Shown: positions 10,310-19,964 of the stretch, piece by piece
Layout of the letters: each line of letters starts with the position of its first letter
Position numbering within the stretch: position 1 is the first letter of the stretch
From: Halarcobacter sp.
GTDB taxonomy: Bacteria > Campylobacterota > Campylobacteria > Campylobacterales > Arcobacteraceae
DNA length: 64,000 nucleotides
NCBI RefSeq assembly: GCF_963676935.1
Contig: NZ_OY781470.1
Span: 1,054,001 to 1,118,000 of the forward strand
Reading direction: 5' to 3'
Program-made: the position numbers and the translations under genes
Notes under the pieces: generated by a model
The model's input: only the letters and a program-made list of their open reading frames with translations
Told to the model about the DNA's origin: nothing
Database searches by the model: none

Positions 10310-11308
10310 ATGAAAAAATTTGCAGACACACCGTTTTTACCAACTGAGGTTGAGATAGAGGCTATCAGTGATAATGAAGCTAAAATATCAGCATATCCAT
10401 TTGAAAGTGGTTTTGCAATAACTTTAGCACACCCTCTTAGAAGACTTTTATTAAGCTCATCAGTTGGATATGCTCCAATTGCAGTAAAAATTGAAGGTGC
10501 TTCTCATGAGTTTGACTCATTAAGAGGAATGCTTGAAGATATAGCTATTTTTATAATTAATCTTAAGAATATTAAGTTTAAAATTAATGGTGAGGAAGAT
10601 CAAGTTGTTGTTGAATACTCTTTTGATGGTCCAAAAGAGATTAAAGGGGAAGACTTAGTAAACTCTGATGTTGAAGTGGTTTCTCCAGATGTTCATTTAG
10701 CAACAATTAACTCTGACTGTAACTTAACATTCTCAGTAATTATCCAAAGAGGTATAGGATATATGCCTTCTGAGGATATTAGAGATATGGTAAGTTCTGA
10801 TTATATTCCATTAGATGCTTTCTTTACACCAGTAAAAAAAGTAGTATATGATATTGAAAAAATGTTAGTTGAAGATAATCCTAACTTTGAAAAAGCTGTA
10901 TTTACAGTACAAACAAATGGACAAATTACTCCAGTTGCTGCATTTAAAGAAGCAGTATCAGTTATGTACTCTCAAATGTCAGTATTTAACAAAGTATTTG
11001 ATTTATCTGAAGTTACAGTTAATGATGCTGGTGAAGAGCCAGTTGAATTAAAAGATTTAATTGTAAAAATTGATGATTTAAATTTAAGTGCTAGAAGTTT
11101 CAACTCTTTAGATAGAGCTGGACTTAAATTCTTAGGTGAATTAGTACTTATGAGTGAAGTAGAAGTTAAAAATATTAAGAATTTAGGAAAAAAATCATTT
11201 GATGAAATCGCTGAGAAATTAGACTCTTTAGGTTTCCCAATTGAGAATACACTTCCTGAAAACGTTGCATCGGCTTTAAGAAGAAAGCTTGAGCAACTTA
11301 AAGCATAA
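10310..11308 (+). CDS. rpoA: DNA-directed RNA polymerase subunit alpha
   Basis: A 332-residue alpha subunit. The N-terminal assembly domain (about 1-230) has GFAITLAHPLRRLLLSSSVG. The C-terminal domain (about 250-325) has LNLSARSFNSLDRAGLKFLG and the GKKSFDEIAEKL helix-hairpin-helix used for UP-element and activator contact. It sits in the usual place between rpsD and rplQ. Confidence 0.98.
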   Translation: MKKFADTPFLPTEVEIEAISDNEAKISAYPFESGFAITLAHPLRRLLLSSSVGYAPIAVKIEGASHEFDSLRGMLEDIAIFIINLKNIKFKINGEEDQVVVEYSFDGPKEIKGEDLVNSDVEVVSPDVHLATINSDCNLTFSVIIQRGIGYMPSEDIRDMVSSDYIPLDAFFTPVKKVVYDIEKMLVEDNPNFEKAVFTVQTNGQITPVAAFKEAVSVMYSQMSVFNKVFDLSEVTVNDAGEEPVELKDLIVKIDDLNLSARSFNSLDRAGLKFLGELVLMSEVEVKNIKNLGKKSFDEIAEKLDSLGFPIENTLPENVASALRRKLEQLKA

Positions 11309-11322
11309 TTTAAGGGTTTGAT

Positions 11323-11673
11323 ATGAGACATAAGCACGGATATAGAAGATTAAACAGAACTTCTTCTCATAGAAAAGCGTTACTAAAGAATTTAGCAATC
11401 GCTTTAATCGAAAGAGAGAAGATTGAAACAACTGTACCAAAAGCAAAAGAATTACAAAGATACATTGAGAGATTAGTAACTACATCTAGAAATGCAGATT
11501 TTAACACTCACAGAGCTGTTTTCGCATTATTACAAGATAAAGAAGCTACTAAAAAAATTATCAATGAAATTGCACCAAAGTATGTAGAAAGAAATGGTGG
11601 ATACACTTCAATTGTTAAGACAAGAATTAGAAGAGGTGATGCTACACCTATGGCATTTATCTCATTTGTTTAA
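11323..11673 (+). CDS. rplQ: 50S ribosomal protein L17
   Basis: A 116-residue L17 protein, starting [20 protein letters not shown]. The motifs [21 protein letters not shown] and the C-terminal [17 protein letters not shown] match the family. It is the last gene of the operon and is followed by a strong intrinsic terminator. Confidence 0.98.
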   Translation: MRHKHGYRRLNRTSSHRKALLKNLAIALIEREKIETTVPKAKELQRYIERLVTTSRNADFNTHRAVFALLQDKEATKKIINEIAPKYVERNGGYTSIVKTRIRRGDATPMAFISFV

Positions 11674-11694
11674 TCACAGATAAGAAAAAGATTC

Positions 11695-11734
11695 AAAAGG
11701 GGAGATGAGGCTTGACTTCATCTCCCCTTTTTTT
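11695..11734 (+). terminator. Intrinsic terminator of the ribosomal protein operon
   Basis: A 10-bp perfect GC-rich stem (GGGGAGATGA/TCATCTCCCC, extendable by flanking A and T pairs) with a 9-base loop is followed at once by a run of seven or more T. It is the strongest terminator in the window. Confidence 0.93.
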
Positions 11735-11806
11735 ATACACAAAAACTATCATTTTATTTCAAATTATTTCAAAAATTGCTTTACCCAAATTTAATCAAAA
11801 ATTTTA

Positions 11807-11812
11807 TATAAT
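11807..11812 (+). promoter_or_regulatory. -10 box upstream of gatA
   Basis: A perfect TATAAT lies about 40 bases before the gatA start, downstream of the rplQ terminator, so gatA has its own promoter. Confidence 0.55.
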
Positions 11813-11851
11813 AGCGCGCAATATACTATTCGTTAATCCTAGGAGATAGAT

Positions 11852-14679
<2,828 letters not shown>

Positions 14680-14687
14680 AAAATAAA

Positions 14688-14714
14688 AGTAAAGCGTCAT
14701 CTTTTCGCTTTACT
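14688..14714 (+). terminator. Hairpin after guaB
   Basis: A 9-bp perfect stem AGTAAAGCG/CGCTTTACT lies nine bases after the guaB stop codon. It is not followed by a T-run. It overlaps the left arm of a larger palindrome (14702-14801), so alternative folds are possible. Confidence 0.4.
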
Positions 14715-14801
14715 CTGCGTTGGATAGTTAAATTTAATGCTCATGTACTTTCCATGTACATTCCGCTTAAATTTAACTCTCCGCCTTGATTAAAACGAAA
14801 A
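14702..14801. repeat. 100-bp imperfect palindromic intergenic element
   Basis: Nested inverted repeats share one centre. The outer TTTTCGcTTTA pairs with TTAAAACGAAAA. The middle AGTTAAATTTAA (14726-14737) pairs perfectly with TTAAATTTAACT (14767-14778). GC pairs with GC, and ATGTAC pairs with GTACAT at the tip. It fills most of the gap between guaB and the next gene and looks like a REP/MITE-type cruciform sequence. Confidence 0.6.
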
Positions 14802-14935
14802 TCTAAAACTTTCTTTTTAATTTTTATTTATTATTTTATAAATTTTCTGTTTTTTGTATTTGTGAAGTAAAATTACTTAATTTAAAAATATATTGGATAT
14901 AATTATTTTTAATAAAAAATTTTATATGGAACTAG

Positions 14936-15367
14936 ATGAAGAATAAAAAGGATTTTATAATTATACTTATTATAGGTTTTATATTTACTGCTTGTTCAAA
15001 TAAACATTATTATTACTATGAAAAGTCTTATAGTATTAAAGGTTTAAGAGATTCAGGAAAAGTTATCTCAAATGGAAAAGATTTTACAGAATTTATAGAT
15101 CAATTATATAAAACTTTAGAGTATCCTAAAAATTTACAGAAATTAAAAATGGAGGGAACAACAAAAATTTTGTTAATTATTAACAAAAATGGTGAATTAA
15201 TTGAAATAAAAATATATAAATCATCAGGTAAAAAAGAATTTGATAATGAAGCCTTGCGAGCAGTCGAAATAGCATCAAAAAAACTTCCTATTTTTAAAAA
15301 AGAAGTAAAACTTATTTTTGATGTAAATTTTAGAACAAGACTAGATGCATTAAGTTTTTTTAGATGA
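14936..15367 (+). CDS. Lipoprotein with TonB C-terminal-like domain
   Basis: The 143-residue protein starts with a lipoprotein signal peptide, and FTAC places the lipidated Cys near residue 20. The C-terminal part (about residues 55-140), with YPKNLQ, KILLIINKNGELIEIKIY, SSGKKEFDNEALRAVE and LPIF, fits the TonB_C fold that contacts outer-membrane receptors. It lacks the Pro-rich spacer and the N-terminal membrane anchor of classical TonB, so it is more likely a TonB-like envelope protein than an energy transducer. No ExbBD or receptor gene is nearby. Confidence 0.75.
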   Translation: MKNKKDFIIILIIGFIFTACSNKHYYYYEKSYSIKGLRDSGKVISNGKDFTEFIDQLYKTLEYPKNLQKLKMEGTTKILLIINKNGELIEIKIYKSSGKKEFDNEALRAVEIASKKLPIFKKEVKLIFDVNFRTRLDALSFFR

Positions 15368-15380
15368 TAAAAAATAATAT

Positions 15381-15405
15381 CCCAGAGGTTGAATCTCCAC
15401 TTTTT
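15381..15405 (+). repeat. Short interspersed repeat, copy 1
   Basis: The sequence CCCAGAGGTTGAATCTCCAC followed by T-rich DNA matches copies at 15690 and 15821 (shared core CCC-AGAGG-TGAATCTCCACTTT). It begins 14 bases after the stop codon of the TonB-like gene. Confidence 0.6.
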
Positions 15406-15410
15406 AATTT

Positions 15411-15437
15411 AACAACTTTATAAAAGGTTGTTAGGTT
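15411..15437. terminator. Bidirectional terminator between convergent genes
   Basis: AACAACTTT pairs with AAGGTTGTT (one G-U) around a small loop, and the plus strand continues TAGGTTTTAC. The hairpin overlaps the stop codon of the minus-strand small gene and serves the convergent pair. Confidence 0.6.
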
Positions 15438-15598
15438 TTACTCTCATTTCTAGCTTTTTTCTTTGCTTTTTTTATATCTTTTTGACGTGTTGGTGTAAAT
15501 TGATTTTCAACTCTTTTATTCTCAGCTCTTTTTTTTTGAATAAAATAAATAATAATTCCAGAACAAGCAAAAGAGAGTAAAGCTATTAATTCAAACAT
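15431..15598 (-). CDS. Small single-span membrane protein, 55 aa
   Basis: This ORF starts at ATG 15598 with a good GGAAA ribosome site. The protein MFELIALLSFACSGIIIYFI opens with one hydrophobic segment (about residues 3-20), followed by a strongly basic tail rich in KK, RAENKR and KKAKKKAR. No family is recognised. Its start signal, membrane segment and terminator argue that it is a real gene. Confidence 0.65.
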   Translation of the reverse strand: MFELIALLSFACSGIIIYFIQKKRAENKRVENQFTPTRQKDIKKAKKKARNESKT

Positions 15599-15689
15599 TA
15601 ATTTCCTTTTTTGTTTATAATATCATAGTAAAAATATATGTAAATCTTGTATTATATATTTATAAGCCAATATTTAAAATTAAATAACA

Positions 15690-15713
15690 CCCCTGAGGAT
15701 GAATCTCCACTTT
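15690..15713 (+). repeat. Short interspersed repeat, copy 2
   Basis: CCCCTGAGGATGAATCTCCA followed by CTTT is the second copy of the element seen at 15381 and 15821. Both copies 2 and 3 are preceded by an A/T-rich stretch ending in ACA or ACAC. Confidence 0.6.
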
Positions 15714-15759
15714 CTTCATAATTCTAAACTAATACTTAAAATGAGTGCATAACTTAAAC

Positions 15760-15814
15760 TCAAATAGATATAATTCTCTTCACAAAAATTTAATCAGGAA
15801 AAATAATTTATGAA
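15760..15814 (+). repeat. Left copy of a 55-bp direct repeat carrying a promoter and start codon
   Basis: It contains TATAAT (15769-15774), AGGAAAAA and an ATG (15810). It matches 22265-22318: 29 identical bases, then a variable spot with a one-base length difference, then near-identity through ATGAA. The right copy is the working promoter and start of the rhodanese gene. Confidence 0.85.
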
Positions 15815-15929
15815 ATTACACCCCAGAGAATGAATCTCTACTTTTATAATAATTGTTGGACTTTGCACTAGTTCAAATAAAATTGTACCAAAAAATGCAA
15901 ATGTCATTATCTCACTTTTTCACATTTGA
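15810..15929 (+). pseudogene. Disrupted short lipoprotein-like frame
   Basis: From the ATG of the left promoter copy the frame reads MKLHPRE, a TGA stop (15831-15833), then ISTFIIIVGLCTSSNKIVPK and on to a stop at 15927. The part after the TGA resembles a signal peptide with a lipobox-like Cys. The stop codon lies inside short-repeat copy 3, which suggests that the repeat interrupted a lipoprotein gene. The frame is too short to name. Confidence 0.3.
15821..15845 (+). repeat. Short interspersed repeat, copy 3
   Basis: CCCCAGAGAATGAATCTCTA followed by CTTTT is the third copy. In this copy AGAGA and TCTCT form a 5-bp stem. Confidence 0.6.
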
Positions 15930-15957
15930 GAAGCCGAGTGTTTATTTATTGTTTCGG

Positions 15958-16134
15958 ATGTCAATTCTGCTTGCAGACAAAAGTTTTGTAATTGTTTGAG
16001 CATAAAAATATGCTGGGAGCGTATTTTTATGCGAGTTTTCTCAACGAGAGTGTAAGGGTGGCTTCGACTTCGAAACTTTGTGGGTTGCTTTTTATTTTAC
16101 TTTCTTCAATATGTAATCCTGTTTGCAGGCAAAA
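15958..16134. repeat. Structured non-coding element bounded by 25-bp direct repeats
   Basis: Two related segments, ATGTCAATTCTGCTTGCAGA at 15958 and ATGTAATCCTGTTTGCAGGC at 16111, each contain a small inverted repeat and run into an A-stretch. Between them is a 14-bp hairpin (16000-16013 with 16019-16032, one G-U pair), a TCTCaacGAGA hairpin and a GAAGCC/GGCTTC pairing. No coding frame fits. It may be a MITE-like element or an RNA. Confidence 0.5.
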
Positions 16135-16151
16135 AAGTTAATATTTAGAAT

Positions 16152-16184
16152 TTATCTTTCATAATCAAGTAATTTTTTAGCCAT
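16152..16184 (-). pseudogene. Candidate 5' stump of an integron integrase (intI)
   Basis: On the minus strand TTTTAGGAGACAC precedes ATG, then ten codons (MAKKLLDYER) and TAA. A strong ribosome site for a 10-residue ORF is unusual. Position and direction (next to the first cassette and reading away from the array) are those of intI, and a Lys-Leu-Leu-Asp opening is common in tyrosine recombinases. The rest of the gene is absent. This identification rests mainly on context. Confidence 0.35.
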
Positions 16185-16234
16185 ATGTGTCTCCTAAAAT
16201 GTAGTATTATTATGTTTTTCTCTAATTAACATAC

Positions 16235-16251
16235 ATAATGTATTGTTATTA
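16235..16251 (+). repeat. 17-bp direct repeat, copy 1 (attI-like region)
   Basis: ATAATGTATTGTTATTA is identical at 16409-16425. Copy 1 is followed by cAGTTATCT and copy 2 by aatAGTTAGAC, so both lead into a GTTA recombination-core-like sequence. Attachment sites of integrons carry such direct repeats, which makes this a candidate attI or its duplication. Confidence 0.45.
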
Positions 16252-16373
16252 CAGTTATCTAGATAAAAAGTATATATTTAGATTATAATTAAAAATAAAA
16301 AATCAATTCAAAAATATTACATTTTGTAATAAATTTTCATTGAATGCCTATTTTAAGGATATTTTATGTGAAT

Positions 16374-16436
16374 GTCTAGTTATTGAGATAATTAAGTAAT
16401 AAATATATATAATGTATTGTTATTAAATAGTTAGAC
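16374..16436 (+). other. Candidate attI (or decayed attC) at the left end of the cassette array
   Basis: GTTAGAC at 16430-16436 fits the R' core (GTTRRRY) and is the exact reverse complement of the first seven bases of the attC after cassette 1, as expected if cassette 1 was inserted here. GTCTAGTTATT (16374) is also a near inverse of AATAGTTAGAC (16426). The segment contains the second 17-bp repeat. Confidence 0.5.
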
Positions 16437-16463
16437 ATACAAAATAAGCTATAAGGAAACAAA

Positions 16464-17666
16464 TTGACTAATAAAAAATTATTAGCTCGTAATGCAACCT
16501 TACTTAATCAAGAAGAAATAGTTTTTGACTCAAATAATTTTATACAAAGACTATTATTATTTGATGAATATATTTTAGATTCAATTAGGTTAAAAGAAAT
16601 TCCATATATTATTAAACTTATTGGGTATGAAGGATTTTTATTATTACTTGAGCAAGACTTTTTTAAACTTCGAGTTGAAGCTAATTCAATTGGGCAAACA
16701 GGTCAATTTTTTGGAAGAAGAAATCAAAATAAAAAAATACTTCCACCTTTGTGTTTTTCATTTGATATATTGAAAGGCATAGAAAAAGAATATATTAGTA
16801 GTTGTCTTAAAAATATACATTCAATAGAAACTATTAATAAAAAAGAACAAAAAAAATTAAAACTATCAATTGTAGATAATTTAGTTAAATCTCCAAATAA
16901 TTTTGGCAATAAAACTATAGAGCAAATTGGTATTAATATAAATGAAACTAAATATATGACTAATATTATTTTAGACAAGTTATTAAATAAAAACCATGGA
17001 ATTACTGATACAAAAAACATAAATTTAAATATTGAAGAATTAGATAAAGGTGATTTTCATGTAGAGCATAATCTTGAAAAGTTATTTAATTTAAAACAAA
17101 ATGAATCTCATAAAATTATTGAACAATCAATGTTGGCAATGTTAGGAATGCATTTAAGAATTGAAGAAATGGACGTATTTAATTCTATTTCTGGTTTTAA
17201 ACCAGATGAATCAGAACTATTTGATAAGAAAATTGAGCGTATTTATAATATTTCATCTTCTTATAAAGATGAACAAAACTTTAATAGATTTAGAGAAATA
17301 TATAAGTTTCCAAAATTAGAAATAGATAAAACTATTACAATTGATATTGAAAGGTTATTAAAAATAAGAGATAGTAAAGACTGTATAGAATTTAGAGAAT
17401 GGATAGCAAAGATTCATAATTACAGTGATAATGAAATTGATGAACAACTCAATAATTATAAATCAAAATTAATTAATCTTGCAACTACAACTGAAGGTAA
17501 AAGTCTAAGATTTTTAATTGGGACTATTTTGGTTGGTGCAGTAGCTAGTCCACCTGTAGGAATGATTGTAGGTGCAATAGATACATTTATGATAGATAAA
17601 TTATTGCCAAGAAAAGGTTATTTATCATTTATTCATAATGATTTTAATACAATTTTTAAAATATAG
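16464..17666 (+). CDS. Cassette 1: hypothetical protein with C-terminal membrane hairpin
   Basis: A 400-residue protein that starts at TTG with an AAGGAAAC ribosome site. Most of it is helical and charged. Near residues 345-380 a hydrophobic, Gly/Ala-rich stretch (FLIGTILVGAVASPPVGMIV) looks like a membrane hairpin or glycine zipper, followed by a basic PRKG. No family is recognised. A soluble body with a membrane-inserting tail would fit an effector, but that is only a guess. It is the largest cassette in the array. Confidence 0.75.
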   Translation: MTNKKLLARNATLLNQEEIVFDSNNFIQRLLLFDEYILDSIRLKEIPYIIKLIGYEGFLLLLEQDFFKLRVEANSIGQTGQFFGRRNQNKKILPPLCFSFDILKGIEKEYISSCLKNIHSIETINKKEQKKLKLSIVDNLVKSPNNFGNKTIEQIGININETKYMTNIILDKLLNKNHGITDTKNINLNIEELDKGDFHVEHNLEKLFNLKQNESHKIIEQSMLAMLGMHLRIEEMDVFNSISGFKPDESELFDKKIERIYNISSSYKDEQNFNRFREIYKFPKLEIDKTITIDIERLLKIRDSKDCIEFREWIAKIHNYSDNEIDEQLNNYKSKLINLATTTEGKSLRFLIGTILVGAVASPPVGMIVGAIDTFMIDKLLPRKGYLSFIHNDFNTIFKI

Positions 17667-17685
17667 AGACATATTAAACTATATT

Positions 17686-17818
17686 GTCTAACAAAACCTT
17701 GGAAGAAAAACAAGGGTACACTGCGGTTAATTTAAATTTTTTAGAACAAAAAAGCTAAAATGAAAATTGAAATAATCAAGTGGTATCATACCCTTGTTTC
17801 TCAACTCAATCGTTAGAT
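17686..17818 (+). repeat. attC site 1 (133 bp)
   Basis: R'' is GTCTAAC and R' is GTTAGAT. The inner arms GAAAAACAAGGGTA and TACCCTTGTTTCTC pair almost perfectly. It is a long-form attC resembling site 7. Confidence 0.88.
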
Positions 17819-17848
17819 TAATAAATGGAAACATAGTAAGGTAAGAAT

Positions 17849-18217
17849 ATGGAAATATATACAATAAGACGACTAATATTTATAACAATTATTTTGCTCA
17901 TTCTGTCTGAGTTATTTTCACAAGTGGTCAATCTATTTTCTATAATTGGTGGTATTATTGTAATCATCATATATGCTTATTGCGCTAAAATGGCGCGGGA
18001 AAGTGCAAAAACAACTTTTTGGTTTATTGTACCAACAATAATCTTTACACTCATACCATTAGTTATCAAATTCTGGCCAAAAGAAGAACCAAATTCAATA
18101 CTTGAATATCTAATATCATCAGTGTTTGACAATTTTTCATTACTTGCAAGTTTTGTTGTTCCAATTATTTTGCTTTCAACTGCATATTATGGACTTAAAA
18201 AACATGAAAAAATCTAA
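17849..18217 (+). CDS. Cassette 2: small integral membrane protein
   Basis: A 122-residue protein with about four membrane segments (about residues 9-26, 28-46, 52-73 and 92-114). The lysine-ending tail GLKKHEKI probably lies in the cytoplasm. GGTAAG lies before the ATG. The TAA stop is inside the R'' core of the next attC, typical of compact cassettes. No family is recognised. Confidence 0.75.
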   Translation: MEIYTIRRLIFITIILLILSELFSQVVNLFSIIGGIIVIIIYAYCAKMARESAKTTFWFIVPTIIFTLIPLVIKFWPKEEPNSILEYLISSVFDNFSLLASFVVPIILLSTAYYGLKKHEKI

Positions 18218-18280
18218 CAAATCAGAGGAGCTAATAAATTACCCTGCGGGCAATTTATTAGCTCACTTCAAACGTTATAT
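18212..18280 (+). repeat. attC site 2 (69 bp)
   Basis: R'' is ATCTAAC (overlapping the stop codon) and R' is GTTATAT. The arms GAGCTAATAAATT and AATTTATTAGCTC pair perfectly around CCCTGCGGG. Confidence 0.92.
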
Positions 18281-18295
18281 CTAAAAGGAAACCTA

Positions 18296-18916
18296 TTGAA
18301 TACAGAGATTAATTTAAAAACAATTGAGTATGCTAAACATATGACTAGTATGAATATGGGCATACAGCCAGCTCATCAAATATTCTATTATTATTCAATT
18401 CTATATACAGCAGAATGTTCTGCTCGTGCTTTTTCATTCTATGAACATCTATTAACTTTTAAAGATGTTGATTCGATTCAATTGGTTGGAGCTGTTCAAG
18501 AAGCAATTGCTCATGCTGGTGCATTAGCATTTTACTTTTGGAATAATGGAAGTTCAAGACAACCAAAAGAAATGAAAGAGTACATTAAACAAAGAAGTGA
18601 TTATTTAAAAAATGAATTCAATTTAGATGAAACTTCTGCTTTAAAAAATAGATCAATACGTAATACATTTGAACACTTTGATGAAAAAATAGATATTGCT
18701 CTCTTAAATACTCTGGCTGGCACTTTTTATCCTATGCCAGTTATTCAAAGTCATACTACTATAGAAAAAGAACAAGTCGGAAAATATTTTAAATTACTTG
18801 ATATAGAAGAAAAATGCCTAGTACTTTTAAACCAAAAATTCTTTTTTGAAGACATTCAAAAAGAAGTCAATAAGATTTACGATATTGCTAAAAAGAAAGT
18901 CCAATTACATGGATGA
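18296..18916 (+). CDS. Cassette 3: hypothetical helical protein with RX4H (HEPN-like) motif
   Basis: A 206-residue, largely helical protein that starts at TTG after AAAAGGAAAC. Near residues 120-130 it has SIRNTFEHFDEKID. R-N-T-F-E-H fits the RX4-6H signature of HEPN ribonucleases, and the surrounding acidic FDEKID is seen in such helices. The N-terminal half is rich in aromatic residues. No fuller match is recognised, so ribonuclease activity is a hypothesis. If correct, it could act in toxin-antitoxin or phage defence. Confidence 0.72.
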   Translation: MNTEINLKTIEYAKHMTSMNMGIQPAHQIFYYYSILYTAECSARAFSFYEHLLTFKDVDSIQLVGAVQEAIAHAGALAFYFWNNGSSRQPKEMKEYIKQRSDYLKNEFNLDETSALKNRSIRNTFEHFDEKIDIALLNTLAGTFYPMPVIQSHTTIEKEQVGKYFKLLDIEEKCLVLLNQKFFFEDIQKEVNKIYDIAKKKVQLHG

Positions 18917-18986
18917 TATAACAAAACATTGGAGAGAAATAGTTTACCCTAGAGGGCAAAACTATTTCTCAAGTTAGTCGTTAGCA
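18916..18986 (+). repeat. attC site 3 (71 bp)
   Basis: R'' is ATATAAC and R' is GTTAGCA. GAGAAATAGTTT pairs perfectly with AAACTATTTCTC. It is closely related to site 5. Confidence 0.9.
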
Positions 18987-19002
18987 GATTTTAGGAGAAA
19001 AC

Positions 19003-19287
19003 ATGAAAAAAGCTATACATACAATTTTGAATGAAATTCCAAAAAATAAGATATTTGACAGTCATTATGTTATTTCTCAATTGATCAAATTCCATTCAGA
19101 CATTTACCTTATTTTCGCATCAGGTATTTCTGCAACTTCAGAAAAAACTTTTGTTATTCATGGGCAAATTGGTAAAGAGATAGCAAAATTTGAAGCATCC
19201 AACCTTATTAGAAGGTTGGAGAATATGTCATGGTCAGAAAATATTCATGGTAACTCAAGTGAATGTACAGCATGGATAAAGTTGTAA
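19003..19287 (+). CDS. Cassette 4: hypothetical protein, 94 aa
   Basis: A small alpha/beta protein, starting MKKAIHTILNEIPKNKIFDS, with an AGGAGAAAAC ribosome site. No signal peptide, membrane segment or known motif is seen. It lies between attC sites 3 and 4. Confidence 0.7.
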   Translation: MKKAIHTILNEIPKNKIFDSHYVISQLIKFHSDIYLIFASGISATSEKTFVIHGQIGKEIAKFEASNLIRRLENMSWSENIHGNSSECTAWIKL

Positions 19288-19290
19288 AAC

Positions 19291-19359
19291 TGCTAACAAA
19301 TCACTGCATCGAACCATCAGCCCTGCTGGGCTGTGGTCCGATGACTTCATACGTTATAT
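19291..19359 (+). repeat. attC site 4 (69 bp)
   Basis: R'' is TGCTAAC and R' is GTTATAT. CAGCCC pairs with GGGCTG, and CATCGaACCA pairs with TGGTcCGATG. It is the most divergent site, with a GC-richer stem. Confidence 0.88.
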
Positions 19360-19370
19360 GAAGGTAAAAT

Positions 19371-19964
19371 ATGGATGATAATATTAAAGCATCTTGGGAA
19401 AGATTTCTAAACCCTGAAGTATTAAGAAATAATTTAATTTTAGGTTCAATTTATATTACATCATTCGAAATATTAAAAGACACCATTATTACAAAATTGA
19501 AAGACTTTTTTATTGATGGAATAGATGAAAATGGATTTATATATAATGATAAATACAAAACTAAAGTTTTAGCTTTACATAAAAACCCATTACAAGCATC
19601 GTTAATATGGTTACAAAATAAGGATGCTATTGATAATAAGGACATTCAAAAATTTAAAAAAATTAAAACTTTTAGAAATAAATTAGCACATGAGATGCTT
19701 GACTTCATTGCAAATATTCCAGAAGATGACTTACTTGAACTATTTAATGATATGATAAACTTATTAACAAAAATTGGAAGATGGTGGATCATTAATGTCG
19801 AAATACCAACAAACCCAGATTATGATGGTCAAGAAATAAACGAAGATGAAATAACGCCAGGCATGAATATAACACTTCAATTACTATTTGATATAGCATT
19901 AGGAAATGAGGAAGAAGCAAAAAAATATTATGATAAATTTCTTAAAAAGAAAAGAAACATATAA
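19371..19964 (+). CDS. Cassette 5: hypothetical protein with RNKLAH (HEPN-like) motif
   Basis: A 197-residue helical protein with an AAGGTAAAAT ribosome site. At about residues 100-110 FRNKLAHEML contains R-N-K-L-A-H, the RX4H catalytic signature of HEPN domains in its common RNxxAH form. The following segment has DDLLELF and GRWWIINVEIP. Such proteins are often RNA-cleaving toxins or defence effectors, but no partner gene is in the cassette. Activity is inferred from the motif alone. Confidence 0.75.
   Translation: MDDNIKASWERFLNPEVLRNNLILGSIYITSFEILKDTIITKLKDFFIDGIDENGFIYNDKYKTKVLALHKNPLQASLIWLQNKDAIDNKDIQKFKKIKTFRNKLAHEMLDFIANIPEDDLLELFNDMINLLTKIGRWWIINVEIPTNPDYDGQEINEDEITPGMNITLQLLFDIALGNEEEAKKYYDKFLKKKRNI

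Larger units (their letters stand above)
15599..16429. other. Repeat-rich non-coding stretch at the left edge of the integron
   Basis: There is no full-length gene in these 830 bases. They hold two copies of a short repeat (15690, 15821), a 55-bp copy of the rhodanese promoter/start region (15760-15814), a small disrupted frame (15810-15929), a structured element with 25-bp repeats (15958-16134), a 10-codon ORF with a strong ribosome site (16152-16184) and two identical 17-bp segments (16235, 16409). It reads like a graveyard of rearranged DNA. Confidence 0.7.

Noticed and set aside
15381-15845. Three short repeats as a degenerate CRISPR
   Set aside because: The spacing is irregular (about 309 and 131 bases), there are only three copies, no cas genes are present and one copy lies behind a promoter.
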